Source: Myxococcales bacterium (GTDB lineage Bacteria > Myxococcota_A > UBA796 > GCA-2862545). From it: a DNA stretch of 46,711 bases. The DNA lies in the NCBI GenBank assembly GCA_019634415.1, contig JAHQVJ010000092.1:1-46711 (forward strand), in the 5' to 3' direction. Shown here one piece after another: positions 34,969-42,104 of this stretch; the stretch's first letter is position 1, and every line of letters starts with the position of its first letter. A program made the position numbers and the translations under genes. The notes below the pieces were generated by a model. It searched no databases. It saw nothing but the letters and a program-made list of their open reading frames with translations, and was not told the origin of the DNA.

Positions 34969-36048
34969 TCAGGGCTGGGCGTTCTCGAGCGGCGTCTCCG
35001 TGGTGGCCGTCGGGGCGGCCATGACCTTGTCGTATGCGTCCTGCAGCCAGTCCCCCGAGCGTCGAGCCGCTCGCTGGGCTGCCCAGGCCACGATCACCAG
35101 CGCGTCTTCCTTGCTCGCGCCCGCGTCCACCACGTCTTGGATCCGGTCGTCGGTGACACGGTAGGGCGCCATGGCGGTGAGCAGCGCGAGATCCGCTGTT
35201 GCCACCAGCGCTTCGTCGAAGTCCTCGCCGCGCATGTCGTCGAGCCACTGGTCACCCATCATCGGGGCCGTGCCGTCCCAGCGGTCGATCTTGCCTCCGA
35301 TGATGGTGCGGACCGCCTCGGGGACCTGCTCCCGGGCAAGCTCCTCGATGGTGCCCGACCAACCCGACAGGGCCGTCGCGATGTGCTCCGCGCCCTCTTC
35401 CTTGGCCCAGTCCGGGCACCACGCCAGCGAGGCGTCGTAGTCGGGGAGGAGCGAGGCGGACTCTCCTGGGCGATTGGAGCGCCGGATCATGCCCCCCATC
35501 ATGATGGTCGCCATGAAGTTGGTGACCCGGTCCATGAAGTTGGGCATCGGCATCATCTTGTCGTCGAGGAACACGCTCACCATGCGGTTCAGGTAGTGGA
35601 AGGCCACCACCGTGCCGTAGTGCTCGGCCCGCCCGGAGGCCTCGAAGGGAGGCTCCGCCAGCTCCGGGGAGTGGGCCCAGCCGGTGGCCTTCGACCAGGC
35701 CTCGAGCTCGGGATCCTCGGCACTGGCGGCGTGCACGGCCGCCTCGTGGGCCCCCACGCAGTACGGGCACTCGTTGGCCTCCGACACCGCCGATGCGATG
35801 ATCTCCTTGTCGCCACGGGCGACGTCGCCCGTGAACAGCGTCTCTCGGACCAGGCCCCACACCGCCGCCAGGAGCCGAGGCTCGGGGGCATGCAGCACGA
35901 AGGGGGCGGCGATCATGAAGTCGCGCCGCATCTGCTTGTAGACGTCTGCTTGCAGGCCCTTGGCGCGGTGAGGACTGTCGGGCTCCAGGATGTGCACCGA
36001 GCTCGGGGACATCCGCTCCATCATGACGCTCATGGCACTGATCAGCAT
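34969..36048 (-). CDS. AhpD/carboxymuconolactone-decarboxylase-like protein, copy 1
   Basis: A 359-residue cytosolic protein with the AhpD-like redox motif NECPYCVGAH: Cys94, Cys97 and His101 lie in the family's active-site pattern CxxCxxxH. AhpD-type domains are about 100-180 residues; this protein is about twice as long, with one motif and a long helical C-terminal half. It may be a peroxidase or disulfide reductase rather than a decarboxylase. It is a clear paralog of the gene at 36109-37110, sharing MRRDFMIAAPFVLH, VRETLF and GTVVAFHYLNR. The ATG at 36048 has AGGAG four bases upstream; the pair is on one strand, 60 bases apart. Confidence 0.88.
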   Translation of the reverse strand: MLISAMSVMMERMSPSSVHILEPDSPHRAKGLQADVYKQMRRDFMIAAPFVLHAPEPRLLAAVWGLVRETLFTGDVARGDKEIIASAVSEANECPYCVGAHEAAVHAASAEDPELEAWSKATGWAHSPELAEPPFEASGRAEHYGTVVAFHYLNRMVSVFLDDKMMPMPNFMDRVTNFMATIMMGGMIRRSNRPGESASLLPDYDASLAWCPDWAKEEGAEHIATALSGWSGTIEELAREQVPEAVRTIIGGKIDRWDGTAPMMGDQWLDDMRGEDFDEALVATADLALLTAMAPYRVTDDRIQDVVDAGASKEDALVIVAWAAQRAARRSGDWLQDAYDKVMAAPTATTETPLENAQP

Positions 36049-36108
36049 GGGACTCCTGGGGCGCGGTCGGCGGATCCGAGGAGCTGGCCGACGTCGGGGC
36101 CCGAGAGT

Positions 36109-37110
36109 CTACCGCAGCCAGCTGCCAACGCGACAGGCGGCTCGCATTGCCGCCCAGGCCACGAGGGTGAGGACCTGGGTGCGGTTGGCGCCCGTGCGCA
36201 GGAATCGCTCCACCCGCTCGTCGGTGACCTTGTAGGGCTCGATGGCCGCCAGCAGGGCGAGCTTGATCGCCGGCGAGTGCCGCTCGGGAGCCCTGGCGCA
36301 GAAGCTGTTGAGCCAGGTCTCGTCGTTGGGCGGGCGGGTGCCGTCCCAGTGCTCGATCACCGTGCCCACGATGCGACGCACCTTGGGATCGATGTGGAGC
36401 ATCGCCACGCTCTCGATGGTGGCGGACCAGGCCGCAAGGGCTCCCTCGACGTGGCGGTTGCTGTGCGCCCAGTCGGGCCGGAAGGCGAGCTCGTCGATGT
36501 GGGGTGGCACCAAGGCCACGGCCTCGCCTGGCGTGTTCCGCTTCACGATCATGGCCTCCATCATGGTGACCGCCATGCGGTCGGTGATGGGTGACATGAT
36601 CTGGGGCGTGGGCATCATGGCCTCCGACAGGAACACGCTCACCACCCGGTTCAGGTAGTGGAAGGCCACCACCGTGCCGAAGAACTCCGGCGCGTGGGCC
36701 TGCTCGAAGGGTCCCTGGGTCTGCTGGGCCGTGCGGCTGGTGGCCATCGCCCGGGCCCAGTCCTGCAGCCGGGGCGCATGGGCATGGGCGGCTTGCATGG
36801 CGGCATAGTGGGCATCCACGCAGAAGGGGCACTCGTTCGACATGGACACGGTCCAGGCGACGGTCTCCTTGCCTCCGCGCGGAGCCTTGCCCACCATCAG
36901 CGTCTCGCGGAGCAGAGCCCACACCCCCGCGAGCATGGGCGGGAACTCGCCGTGGAGCACGAACGGGGCGGCCACCATGAAGTCGCGACGCATCTGGTCG
37001 TACACCCGGCCAGCGAGCCCGGTGGCCATTTGTGGATGCGGGGGTTCGACGTGGTAGATCGTCGTGCCCGCGATGGTCTCCATCATCCGGCTCATCGTGC
37101 GGATCAGCAT
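36109..37110 (-). CDS. AhpD/carboxymuconolactone-decarboxylase-like protein, copy 2
   Basis: A 333-residue paralog of the downstream gene (34969-36048). The motif NECPFCVDAH has Cys94, Cys97 and His101 at the same positions, and MRRDFMVAAPFVLH, LRETL and GTVVAFHYLNR are shared. The two have drifted apart in the C-terminal halves, so they are an old rather than recent duplication. The ATG at 37110 has GAGGG eight bases upstream; a longer open frame to 37725 lies across the divergent phenylalanine hydroxylase gene and is not used. It is first in a two-gene operon, 141 bases from that divergent gene, so co-regulation with it is possible. Confidence 0.87.
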   Translation of the reverse strand: MLIRTMSRMMETIAGTTIYHVEPPHPQMATGLAGRVYDQMRRDFMVAAPFVLHGEFPPMLAGVWALLRETLMVGKAPRGGKETVAWTVSMSNECPFCVDAHYAAMQAAHAHAPRLQDWARAMATSRTAQQTQGPFEQAHAPEFFGTVVAFHYLNRVVSVFLSEAMMPTPQIMSPITDRMAVTMMEAMIVKRNTPGEAVALVPPHIDELAFRPDWAHSNRHVEGALAAWSATIESVAMLHIDPKVRRIVGTVIEHWDGTRPPNDETWLNSFCARAPERHSPAIKLALLAAIEPYKVTDERVERFLRTGANRTQVLTLVAWAAMRAACRVGSWLR

Positions 37111-37212
37111 GAGCGTGCCCTCGTGGCCTGAAGAGGCAGGTTCCCGCGGCCCGAATCCTACGACAAAGTCGGCTCGTGTTTCGCCTGGGTTTCGACAGCT
37201 GGCCCCATCGAC

Positions 37213-37245
37213 CCTCGCCGGCCTATGGAGAATGCCGGAACGAGG
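37213..37245 (+). promoter_or_regulatory. Leader hairpin that could mask the phhA ribosome site
   Basis: CCTCG (37213-37217) can pair with CGAGG (37241-37245), and CGGC (37219-37222) with GCCG (37234-37237). The downstream arm overlaps the GAGGAG ribosome site of the GTG start at 37252 and spans the weaker ATG at 37225. It may dampen translation; no known riboswitch is matched. Confidence 0.35.
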
Positions 37246-37251
37246 AGTACG

Positions 37252-38073
37252 GTGAAGACACGTCATCTGGTCGCGCTGGATGCGGATCACCCCGGCTTCC
37301 GAGACCGCGCCTATCGGGCGCGTCGCGATGCCATCGCCCAGGCAGCCCTGCAGCACCGCGAGGGGCAGCCCGTCGAGGAGGTGGCGTATACCGACGAGGA
37401 GCAGGCCGTGTGGCAGGAGGTGGGCCGGTGCCTGGGTCCACTGCACACAGCAGGCGCGCACCCCGAGATCCTGGCGCTGATGGAGCGGCTCGATCTGTTC
37501 GGCGGGGCTGTGCCGCAGTTCGAGCCCTTGAACCAGCGCCTCGGCGCCACCGGCTTCCGCATGGAGCCAGTGGCGGGCTTGGTCTCTCCGCGGGACTTCC
37601 TGCAGGCCCTGGGGCGCGACACGTTCATGGCCACCCAGTACATGCGCCACCCGTCGCGTCCGCTGTACACCCCCGAGCCCGACGTCGTGCACGAGATCGT
37701 GGGCCATGCGGCAAGCTTGCTCCACGAGGGCGTGGCGTCTGTCAGCCGGTGCTTCGGTCGAGCGGCCGCGGGGGCTTCGGATGACGAGATCGTCGGGCTC
37801 GTTCGCGTGTACTGGTGGACGCTGGAGTTCGGTCTGGTGCGCGAGGAGGGCCAGGTCTACGCCCTGGGGGCGGGCCTGCTGTCGTCGGCCGGCGAGCTGG
37901 CGCAGATCGCGTCGGGCCCGCAGTGGAAGCCCTTCGACATCGACGTGATGGCGGCCACGGACTTCGATCCCACCCAGCAGAATCCGGTGCTCTTCGTGGC
38001 GGACGGGCTGCAGCCGATGCTCGAGGCGCTGACGGTGTGGCTGGAGGCCATCGTGCAGCAGCCCGCGAGCTGA
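37252..38073 (+). CDS. phhA: Phenylalanine 4-hydroxylase
   Basis: A 273-residue non-haem iron, pterin-dependent monooxygenase that turns Phe into Tyr. It has YMRHPSRPLYTPEPD, then HEIVGH with iron ligands His147 and His152, and WWTLEFGL with the third ligand Glu192. Length fits the bacterial single-domain form. I chose GTG 37252, which has AGGAG four bases upstream, over ATG 37225, which lacks a ribosome site and would add nine residues. It is convergent with the ABC permease gene (one base between stops) and divergent from the AhpD-like pair. No pterin-recycling gene such as PhhB is in the window. Confidence 0.95.
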   Translation: MKTRHLVALDADHPGFRDRAYRARRDAIAQAALQHREGQPVEEVAYTDEEQAVWQEVGRCLGPLHTAGAHPEILALMERLDLFGGAVPQFEPLNQRLGATGFRMEPVAGLVSPRDFLQALGRDTFMATQYMRHPSRPLYTPEPDVVHEIVGHAASLLHEGVASVSRCFGRAAAGASDDEIVGLVRVYWWTLEFGLVREEGQVYALGAGLLSSAGELAQIASGPQWKPFDIDVMAATDFDPTQQNPVLFVADGLQPMLEALTVWLEAIVQQPAS

Positions 38074-38084
38074 CCTAGCTCGTG
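38064..38084. terminator. Hairpin spanning both stop codons of convergent genes
   Basis: CGCGAGCT-GACCT-AGCTCGTG folds into an eight-pair stem (one G-T pair). It contains the TGA of the Phe hydroxylase gene and the TAG (minus strand) of the permease gene, so it could act as a two-way terminator, though no T-run is seen on either side. Confidence 0.5.
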
Positions 38085-38956
38085 CGGAGGCGGGCTCGCA
38101 GCACCGCCGACAGCGCGTCGCCCACGATCACCAGCAGCGCACCCAGGACGACGTAGACCATCATCTCGTCGTAGTGGGTGCGGGCCCGGGCGTCGCGGAT
38201 GAGCCAGCCGAGGGAGACGATGCCCAGCAAGCCGATGACCGTGGACTCCCGGATGGCGGACTCCCAGCGCGTGAGCACGTACAGCGCATAGCGGCCCCGA
38301 AGGGTGGGCCACAGCGCCGACAACGCGATCTGCCCTCGGCTCGCCCCCAGCGCACGCAGCGTTCGTGCGGCAGCGGGCTCCACGTCCTCCACGAGCTCGG
38401 CCCACAGCCGCCCCAGGATCCCCGCGTTGTGTAGCGCCAGCGCGATGAGCGCGGGCCACGGACCCAGCCCCAGCAGGAGCACCAGCAGGAAGGCCCACAG
38501 GTACTCGGGCAGCGCGCGGGTGATCACCAGCAGGGCGCGACTCGCGGTGCGCAGCGTGGTGAGTGCCGCGCGCTGAGGCCACGACGGGGCACGCGCGCCC
38601 TGCAGGTACGGCTGTGGCGTGGTCAGGGTGCGCGCCGCCAGCAGGCCTCCGACGAAGCCCAGCGCGCTGGCCAGGGCGATGCTCGTGATGGCCAGCGCCA
38701 CGGTGTCGGCCACGGCGGCGAGGGTGGTGGCGTCGAAGAGGTCGGCGAGCCACGGCCCGAGCCCGCCCGCGGCCGAGGTGTGCGGTCGGATCTCCTGCAG
38801 GAATCGACCGAGGTTCGCGCCACCGCTCGTGCCGAAGCCGCCGTCGCGCAGCTCCGGCGCCGCCCAGCTCCCGAGAACCAGGGCCGCGAACGCCATGGCG
38901 CTCACGGCCACGAAGGGACGCCGCGGTCGACTGCGTCGCAGCTGCTCGGCGGTCAT
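38075..38956 (-). CDS. PhnE-type ABC transporter permease 2
   Basis: A 293-residue inner-membrane permease with about six helices, beginning MTAEQLRRSRPRRPFVAVSAMAFAALVLG. The conserved coupling loop that contacts the ATPase appears as RTLRALGASRGQIALSALWP. The ATG at 38956 overlaps the stop of permease 1 as ATGA. It is the last gene of the four-gene importer (binding protein, ATPase, two permeases). PhnE-type permeases serve phosphonate, phosphite and selenium-oxyanion-type systems; which one applies here is inferred from the senA/senB neighbours. Confidence 0.9.
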   Translation of the reverse strand: MTAEQLRRSRPRRPFVAVSAMAFAALVLGSWAAPELRDGGFGTSGGANLGRFLQEIRPHTSAAGGLGPWLADLFDATTLAAVADTVALAITSIALASALGFVGGLLAARTLTTPQPYLQGARAPSWPQRAALTTLRTASRALLVITRALPEYLWAFLLVLLLGLGPWPALIALALHNAGILGRLWAELVEDVEPAAARTLRALGASRGQIALSALWPTLRGRYALYVLTRWESAIRESTVIGLLGIVSLGWLIRDARARTHYDEMMVYVVLGALLVIVGDALSAVLRARLRTS

Positions 38957-39747
38957 GCCACCACCAATCTGCGTCGCACCGCAGCACTCCAGGCATCGGC
39001 GACCAAGATCAGCGCCAGCAGCGCATACAGGTACAGCCACACCTCGCGGTAGGCCAGGTTCGACGCCGAGGCGGCCAGCGTGTAGCCCAGCGTGGGGAAC
39101 CCGAAGAAGCCCAGCACCGCGGACGACCGCAGCGCGCACTCGAAGCGGTAGAAGGTGTAGGCCACGAGATCGGGGGCCACGCGGGGCAGGATCCCCACGG
39201 CGAAGGCTGCGATGCGCCCAGCACCGGCCGCCTCCAGTGCCACCGCGGCGTCGCGATCGGCCTCGTCGATGAGCTCCGAGTACACCTTTGCGAGGATCCC
39301 GGTGTAGGGGATCGCGATGGCGAGCACCGCGGACGTGGGCGACAACCCCACCGCCGCGAGCAGCAGCATGGCCCACAGCAGCTCGTGCACCGAGCGCAGC
39401 GCGGCGATCCACACTCGGACCATCGGTACCGCCACCGAGCCCACCGGGTGTCCTCGCCAGGTGACGGGGGAGGCCAGCACCCCGAGCACCAGGCCCGCCA
39501 CCACCGAGATCCCCATGGCAGCGGCCGCGAAGGCCACGGTCGCGCGGGCCGCGCGCAGGGCCACCGGCACCAACCACACGCCGCGTCCACCCTCGTCGAC
39601 CCAGGCGGGGTGCAGCGCGGCCGAGGCGAACTCGGTCAGCGTCTGCCAACCGCCCGTCGTCCACAGATCCGACGGATCGAGCCGCAGCCACGCCACGCAC
39701 GCCAGCACCACCCCGGCGGCGGCGAGGCGTCCTGTGATTCCGGTCAC
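38953..39747 (-). CDS. PhnE-type ABC transporter permease 1
   Basis: A 264-residue membrane permease. It starts MTGITGRLAAAGVVLACVAWLRL and has about six helices, with the coupling loop EAAGAGRIAAFAVGILPRV. The GTG at 39747 overlaps the stop of the ATPase gene (GTGA) and its own stop overlaps permease 2 (ATGA), so the three are translated together. It differs in sequence from permease 2, indicating a heterodimeric channel rather than a recent copy. Confidence 0.9.
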   Translation of the reverse strand: MTGITGRLAAAGVVLACVAWLRLDPSDLWTTGGWQTLTEFASAALHPAWVDEGGRGVWLVPVALRAARATVAFAAAAMGISVVAGLVLGVLASPVTWRGHPVGSVAVPMVRVWIAALRSVHELLWAMLLLAAVGLSPTSAVLAIAIPYTGILAKVYSELIDEADRDAAVALEAAGAGRIAAFAVGILPRVAPDLVAYTFYRFECALRSSAVLGFFGFPTLGYTLAASASNLAYREVWLYLYALLALILVADAWSAAVRRRLVVA

Positions 39748-40505
39748 CTGGCGTCCAGCGCGTACAGCGCGTCGAAGTCGGCGGCCGACAGATCGGCGGG
39801 GGAGCGATCGAAGGCGAGGCGACCGGCGCGCAGGCCCACCAGGCGCGGTAGCGTGCGCGCGAGCTGCACGTCGTGCAGGCTCACCACGACGGTGACGCCG
39901 GAGTTCCGCGGGCCTTCGGCCAGCGAGACGATGCGCGCCAGGATCTCCGCACCTCGGGCCGGATCCACCGACGCCACGGGCTCGTCGGCGAGCAGCGCGC
40001 GCGGGTGTTGGTGCAGGGCACGGGCCAGGGCCACCCGCTGCTGCTCGCCTCCGGACAGCTCCGCGGTGAAGGCGTACAGCTTCTCGGCGATGCCCACGGA
40101 GGCGAGTAGGCGATGCACCTGCTCGCGCTCGGAGGCATCGGGCAGGAACACGTGGCGCAGCGACGCCAGGAGGCTCCTGCGTCCGAGCTGGCCGGCGAGC
40201 ACGTTCTGCAGCACGCGCAGGGTGGGCACCAGGCCGTGTTGCTGGGGCAGGAGCCCGATGTCGGCGCGCAGCTGCCGCAGCTGGGCCTCCGTGCGGTCGC
40301 ACAGCGGGCGTCCGCCCACCCGCACTTCGCCCTCGTCGGGGCGAACGGTGCCGTTCAGCAGGCCCAGGAGCGTCGTCTTGCCTGCGCCGCTGGGGCCCAC
40401 CAGGCCCACCACCTCACCGGGCTCCACGGCCAGATCCACCTCGTCGAGGATCGTGGTGCCGCCCCGCCGTACACACACGCCCCACAGCTCGAAGGCCAAG
40501 CTCAC
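39744..40505 (-). CDS. PhnC-type ABC transporter ATPase
   Basis: A 253-residue ATP-binding subunit. All ABC motifs are present: Walker A GPSGAGKT, Q-loop LLPQQHGL, signature LSGGEQQR, Walker B ALLADEP and the switch His in SLHD. The INVL-type region near VLQNVLAGQLG resembles PhnC proteins. The GTG at 40505 overlaps the stop of the binding-protein gene as GTGA. It powers import through the two permeases encoded downstream. Confidence 0.95.
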   Translation of the reverse strand: MSLAFELWGVCVRRGGTTILDEVDLAVEPGEVVGLVGPSGAGKTTLLGLLNGTVRPDEGEVRVGGRPLCDRTEAQLRQLRADIGLLPQQHGLVPTLRVLQNVLAGQLGRRSLLASLRHVFLPDASEREQVHRLLASVGIAEKLYAFTAELSGGEQQRVALARALHQHPRALLADEPVASVDPARGAEILARIVSLAEGPRNSGVTVVVSLHDVQLARTLPRLVGLRAGRLAFDRSPADLSAADFDALYALDAR

Positions 40506-41368
40506 CGGAGCATGTCCAGCTCGCGAGCCACCTCGGCCACCTGGGCGAAGTCTGCGTCGGTGGCGGGCACGAGGGCCGATCGGGAGAAGGCGTCGAGCAA
40601 GGTGGGGGCGGTGATGCCCGTCAAGATGCCCGTCAGCTTCTCCGTGAACCCTGCGCCGTATCGCTCCTCGAGCACGGGGTGGGCCGTGAAGTTGTAGTCG
40701 GCGTAGGTGGGCGTCTGCCAGATCACCACGGCCTTGGTGGGGTCGAGGCGCCCGTCTGCTGCGAGATCGTCGTAGGTCTTGTAGTTCATGGCGCCGGCCA
40801 GCACGCGGCCGCTCTCCACGAGCTTGGCGGTCTTGTCGTGGGCGCCAGAGAACCCGTAGGGCTCGCTGAAGAAGTCCCCGGGAGTCTTGCCGGTGTGCTG
40901 TCGGATGAAGAACTCGGGCATCAGCCGGCCCGACGTGGAGGACTCGGATCCGAAGGTGAAGGTCAGCGACGCGATCGCTTCGGGGAAGGCGTCGCCGCGC
41001 TCCAGGCCGGTGGAGGCGTGGGCGATGAAGTACGAGGTGTACTGCTTGTCCTCCGCTCCCGCAGCGATGGCCTTCGCCCCCGGCACGGCCGCGCGGGCCT
41101 GTACGCCGGTGAGGCCGCCGAACCAGGCCAGCTGCACGTCACCGTTCTTGAACATCTCCACGGACGCGCCGTAGTCCGCGGCCGGCACGTACTGGACGGG
41201 GACGCCCAGCGCGTCCGAGAGGAACGCGGCGACGGGCTCGAAGCGCTCGCGCAGCAGCGACGTGTTCTGATCGGGGATGGCGGAGAACCGCAGCGGCGCA
41301 GGCTCCGTGGCGTGCTCGCCTCCACTGGTGCAGCCGAGGGTGAGGAGCACGGTCAGCGGTGTGATCAT
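40502..41368 (-). CDS. Substrate-binding lipoprotein of a PhnD/selenate-type ABC importer
   Basis: A 288-residue lipoprotein starting MITPLTVLLTLGC (Cys13). It is a PhnD-like type II binding protein: RFSAIPDQNTSLLRERFEPV, NGDVQLAWFGGLTGVQARAAV, YFIAHASTGLE and TFGSESSTSGRLMPEFFIRQ. From memory, this set of segments matches the putative selenate-binding subfamily (TIGR04553) better than true phosphonate-binding PhnD; I could not check it. The context supports that: senA and senB homologs lie upstream and there is no C-P lyase gene. The ATG at 41368 has GGAGG about eight bases upstream. It is the first gene of the importer, after a palindrome at 41388-41404. Confidence 0.88.
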   Translation of the reverse strand: MITPLTVLLTLGCTSGGEHATEPAPLRFSAIPDQNTSLLRERFEPVAAFLSDALGVPVQYVPAADYGASVEMFKNGDVQLAWFGGLTGVQARAAVPGAKAIAAGAEDKQYTSYFIAHASTGLERGDAFPEAIASLTFTFGSESSTSGRLMPEFFIRQHTGKTPGDFFSEPYGFSGAHDKTAKLVESGRVLAGAMNYKTYDDLAADGRLDPTKAVVIWQTPTYADYNFTAHPVLEERYGAGFTEKLTGILTGITAPTLLDAFSRSALVPATDADFAQVAEVARELDMLR

Positions 41369-41387
41369 CGAGGGCCCTCCGCGAGCG

Positions 41388-41404
41388 CGTCGTTTGTAAC
41401 GACG
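41388..41404. promoter_or_regulatory. Perfect palindrome CGTCGTT-TGT-AACGACG before the importer operon
   Basis: Seven-base half-sites lie 20 bases before the binding-protein ATG (41368) and 28 bases after the Uma2 gene's stop. It could be an operator for the importer or a terminator-type hairpin after the Uma2 gene. No regulator gene is adjacent. Confidence 0.45.
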
Positions 41405-41431
41405 TTCGGGGGAGGCGCACGCGTTCGGCGT

Positions 41432-42055
41432 TCAGCCCTCGCACAGCTGTGCGAGCAGCGCGGCGGCGTCGAGGGACAGCAACGCGGCGACCCTCAGGCG
41501 GAGCCCGGGGAAGGCTTGGCTGTGGATCACGCCGTCGAGCACGGGGAGCGGCTGGTAGGAGCCGTCGTGCAGGTGCCACCAGTGGACGACCTGCCCAGCG
41601 GGCTCCACCACCAGGTACTCGGTGACGCCTGCTCGCTCGTACATCGCCCGCTTCTGGTGCAGGTCGTAGGACGCCGACGACAGCGCGATCTCCGCCACGA
41701 GTTCGGGGGGGCCGGTCAGGTAGCCCTGGTCGTCGACTCCCGAGGTGCCTCCCTCGAGACGACGGAGCACGCCGTCGGGCTTGGGCTCGTTGAGGTCGTC
41801 GAGGATCAGGGTGACCTCGGTGGAGGCGCGAACGTTGGCGGTGCGGGCGGCGTAGGTGCCGAGCCACAGCACGACCATGGACTGAAGATCGCCGTGCTGC
41901 GCACGTGCGGGCGAAGGCATGTAGACCACTCCGTCGATGAGCTCCGCCTTGATGCCGGGGCACGCCAGGTAGCGTGCGTGGAAGTCCTCACGGGTGAGGA
42001 CGTCTCCAGGCTCCAAGGGGGGCAGTTCGGCGGGGGAAGTCGCGGCTCGCGTCAT
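41432..42055 (-). CDS. Uma2 family (DUF820) restriction-endonuclease-like protein
   Basis: A 207-residue protein of the Uma2 family, a PD-(D/E)XK nuclease-fold group of unknown role that is very abundant in cyanobacteria and planctomycetes. It has GIKAELIDGVVYMPSPARAQHG, EPKPDGVLR, PPELVAEIALSS and DLHQKRAMYERAGVTEYLVVEP, which carry the expected acidic and Lys residues of the nuclease core. The ATG at 42055 has no clear ribosome site. It sits between senA (49 bases) and the ABC importer (63 bases) on the same strand and may simply be an inserted gene. Confidence 0.85.
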   Translation of the reverse strand: MTRAATSPAELPPLEPGDVLTREDFHARYLACPGIKAELIDGVVYMPSPARAQHGDLQSMVVLWLGTYAARTANVRASTEVTLILDDLNEPKPDGVLRRLEGGTSGVDDQGYLTGPPELVAEIALSSASYDLHQKRAMYERAGVTEYLVVEPAGQVVHWWHLHDGSYQPLPVLDGVIHSQAFPGLRLRVAALLSLDAAALLAQLCEG

Positions 42056-42104
42056 GTAGGAAGCGTAGCGGATGCCTCGGTCGAACGCGAGCCAAGGGGC
42101 GGAC

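Noticed and set aside
37111..37725. An N-terminal extension of AhpD-like copy 2
   Set aside because: It lies antisense to the phenylalanine hydroxylase gene; homology with copy 1 begins at the ATG at 37110.
38075..41368. A phosphonate uptake and degradation locus
   Set aside because: The PhnDCEE-like genes are present, but no C-P lyase, phosphonatase or phosphite gene is in the window, and the neighbours are senA/senB-like.
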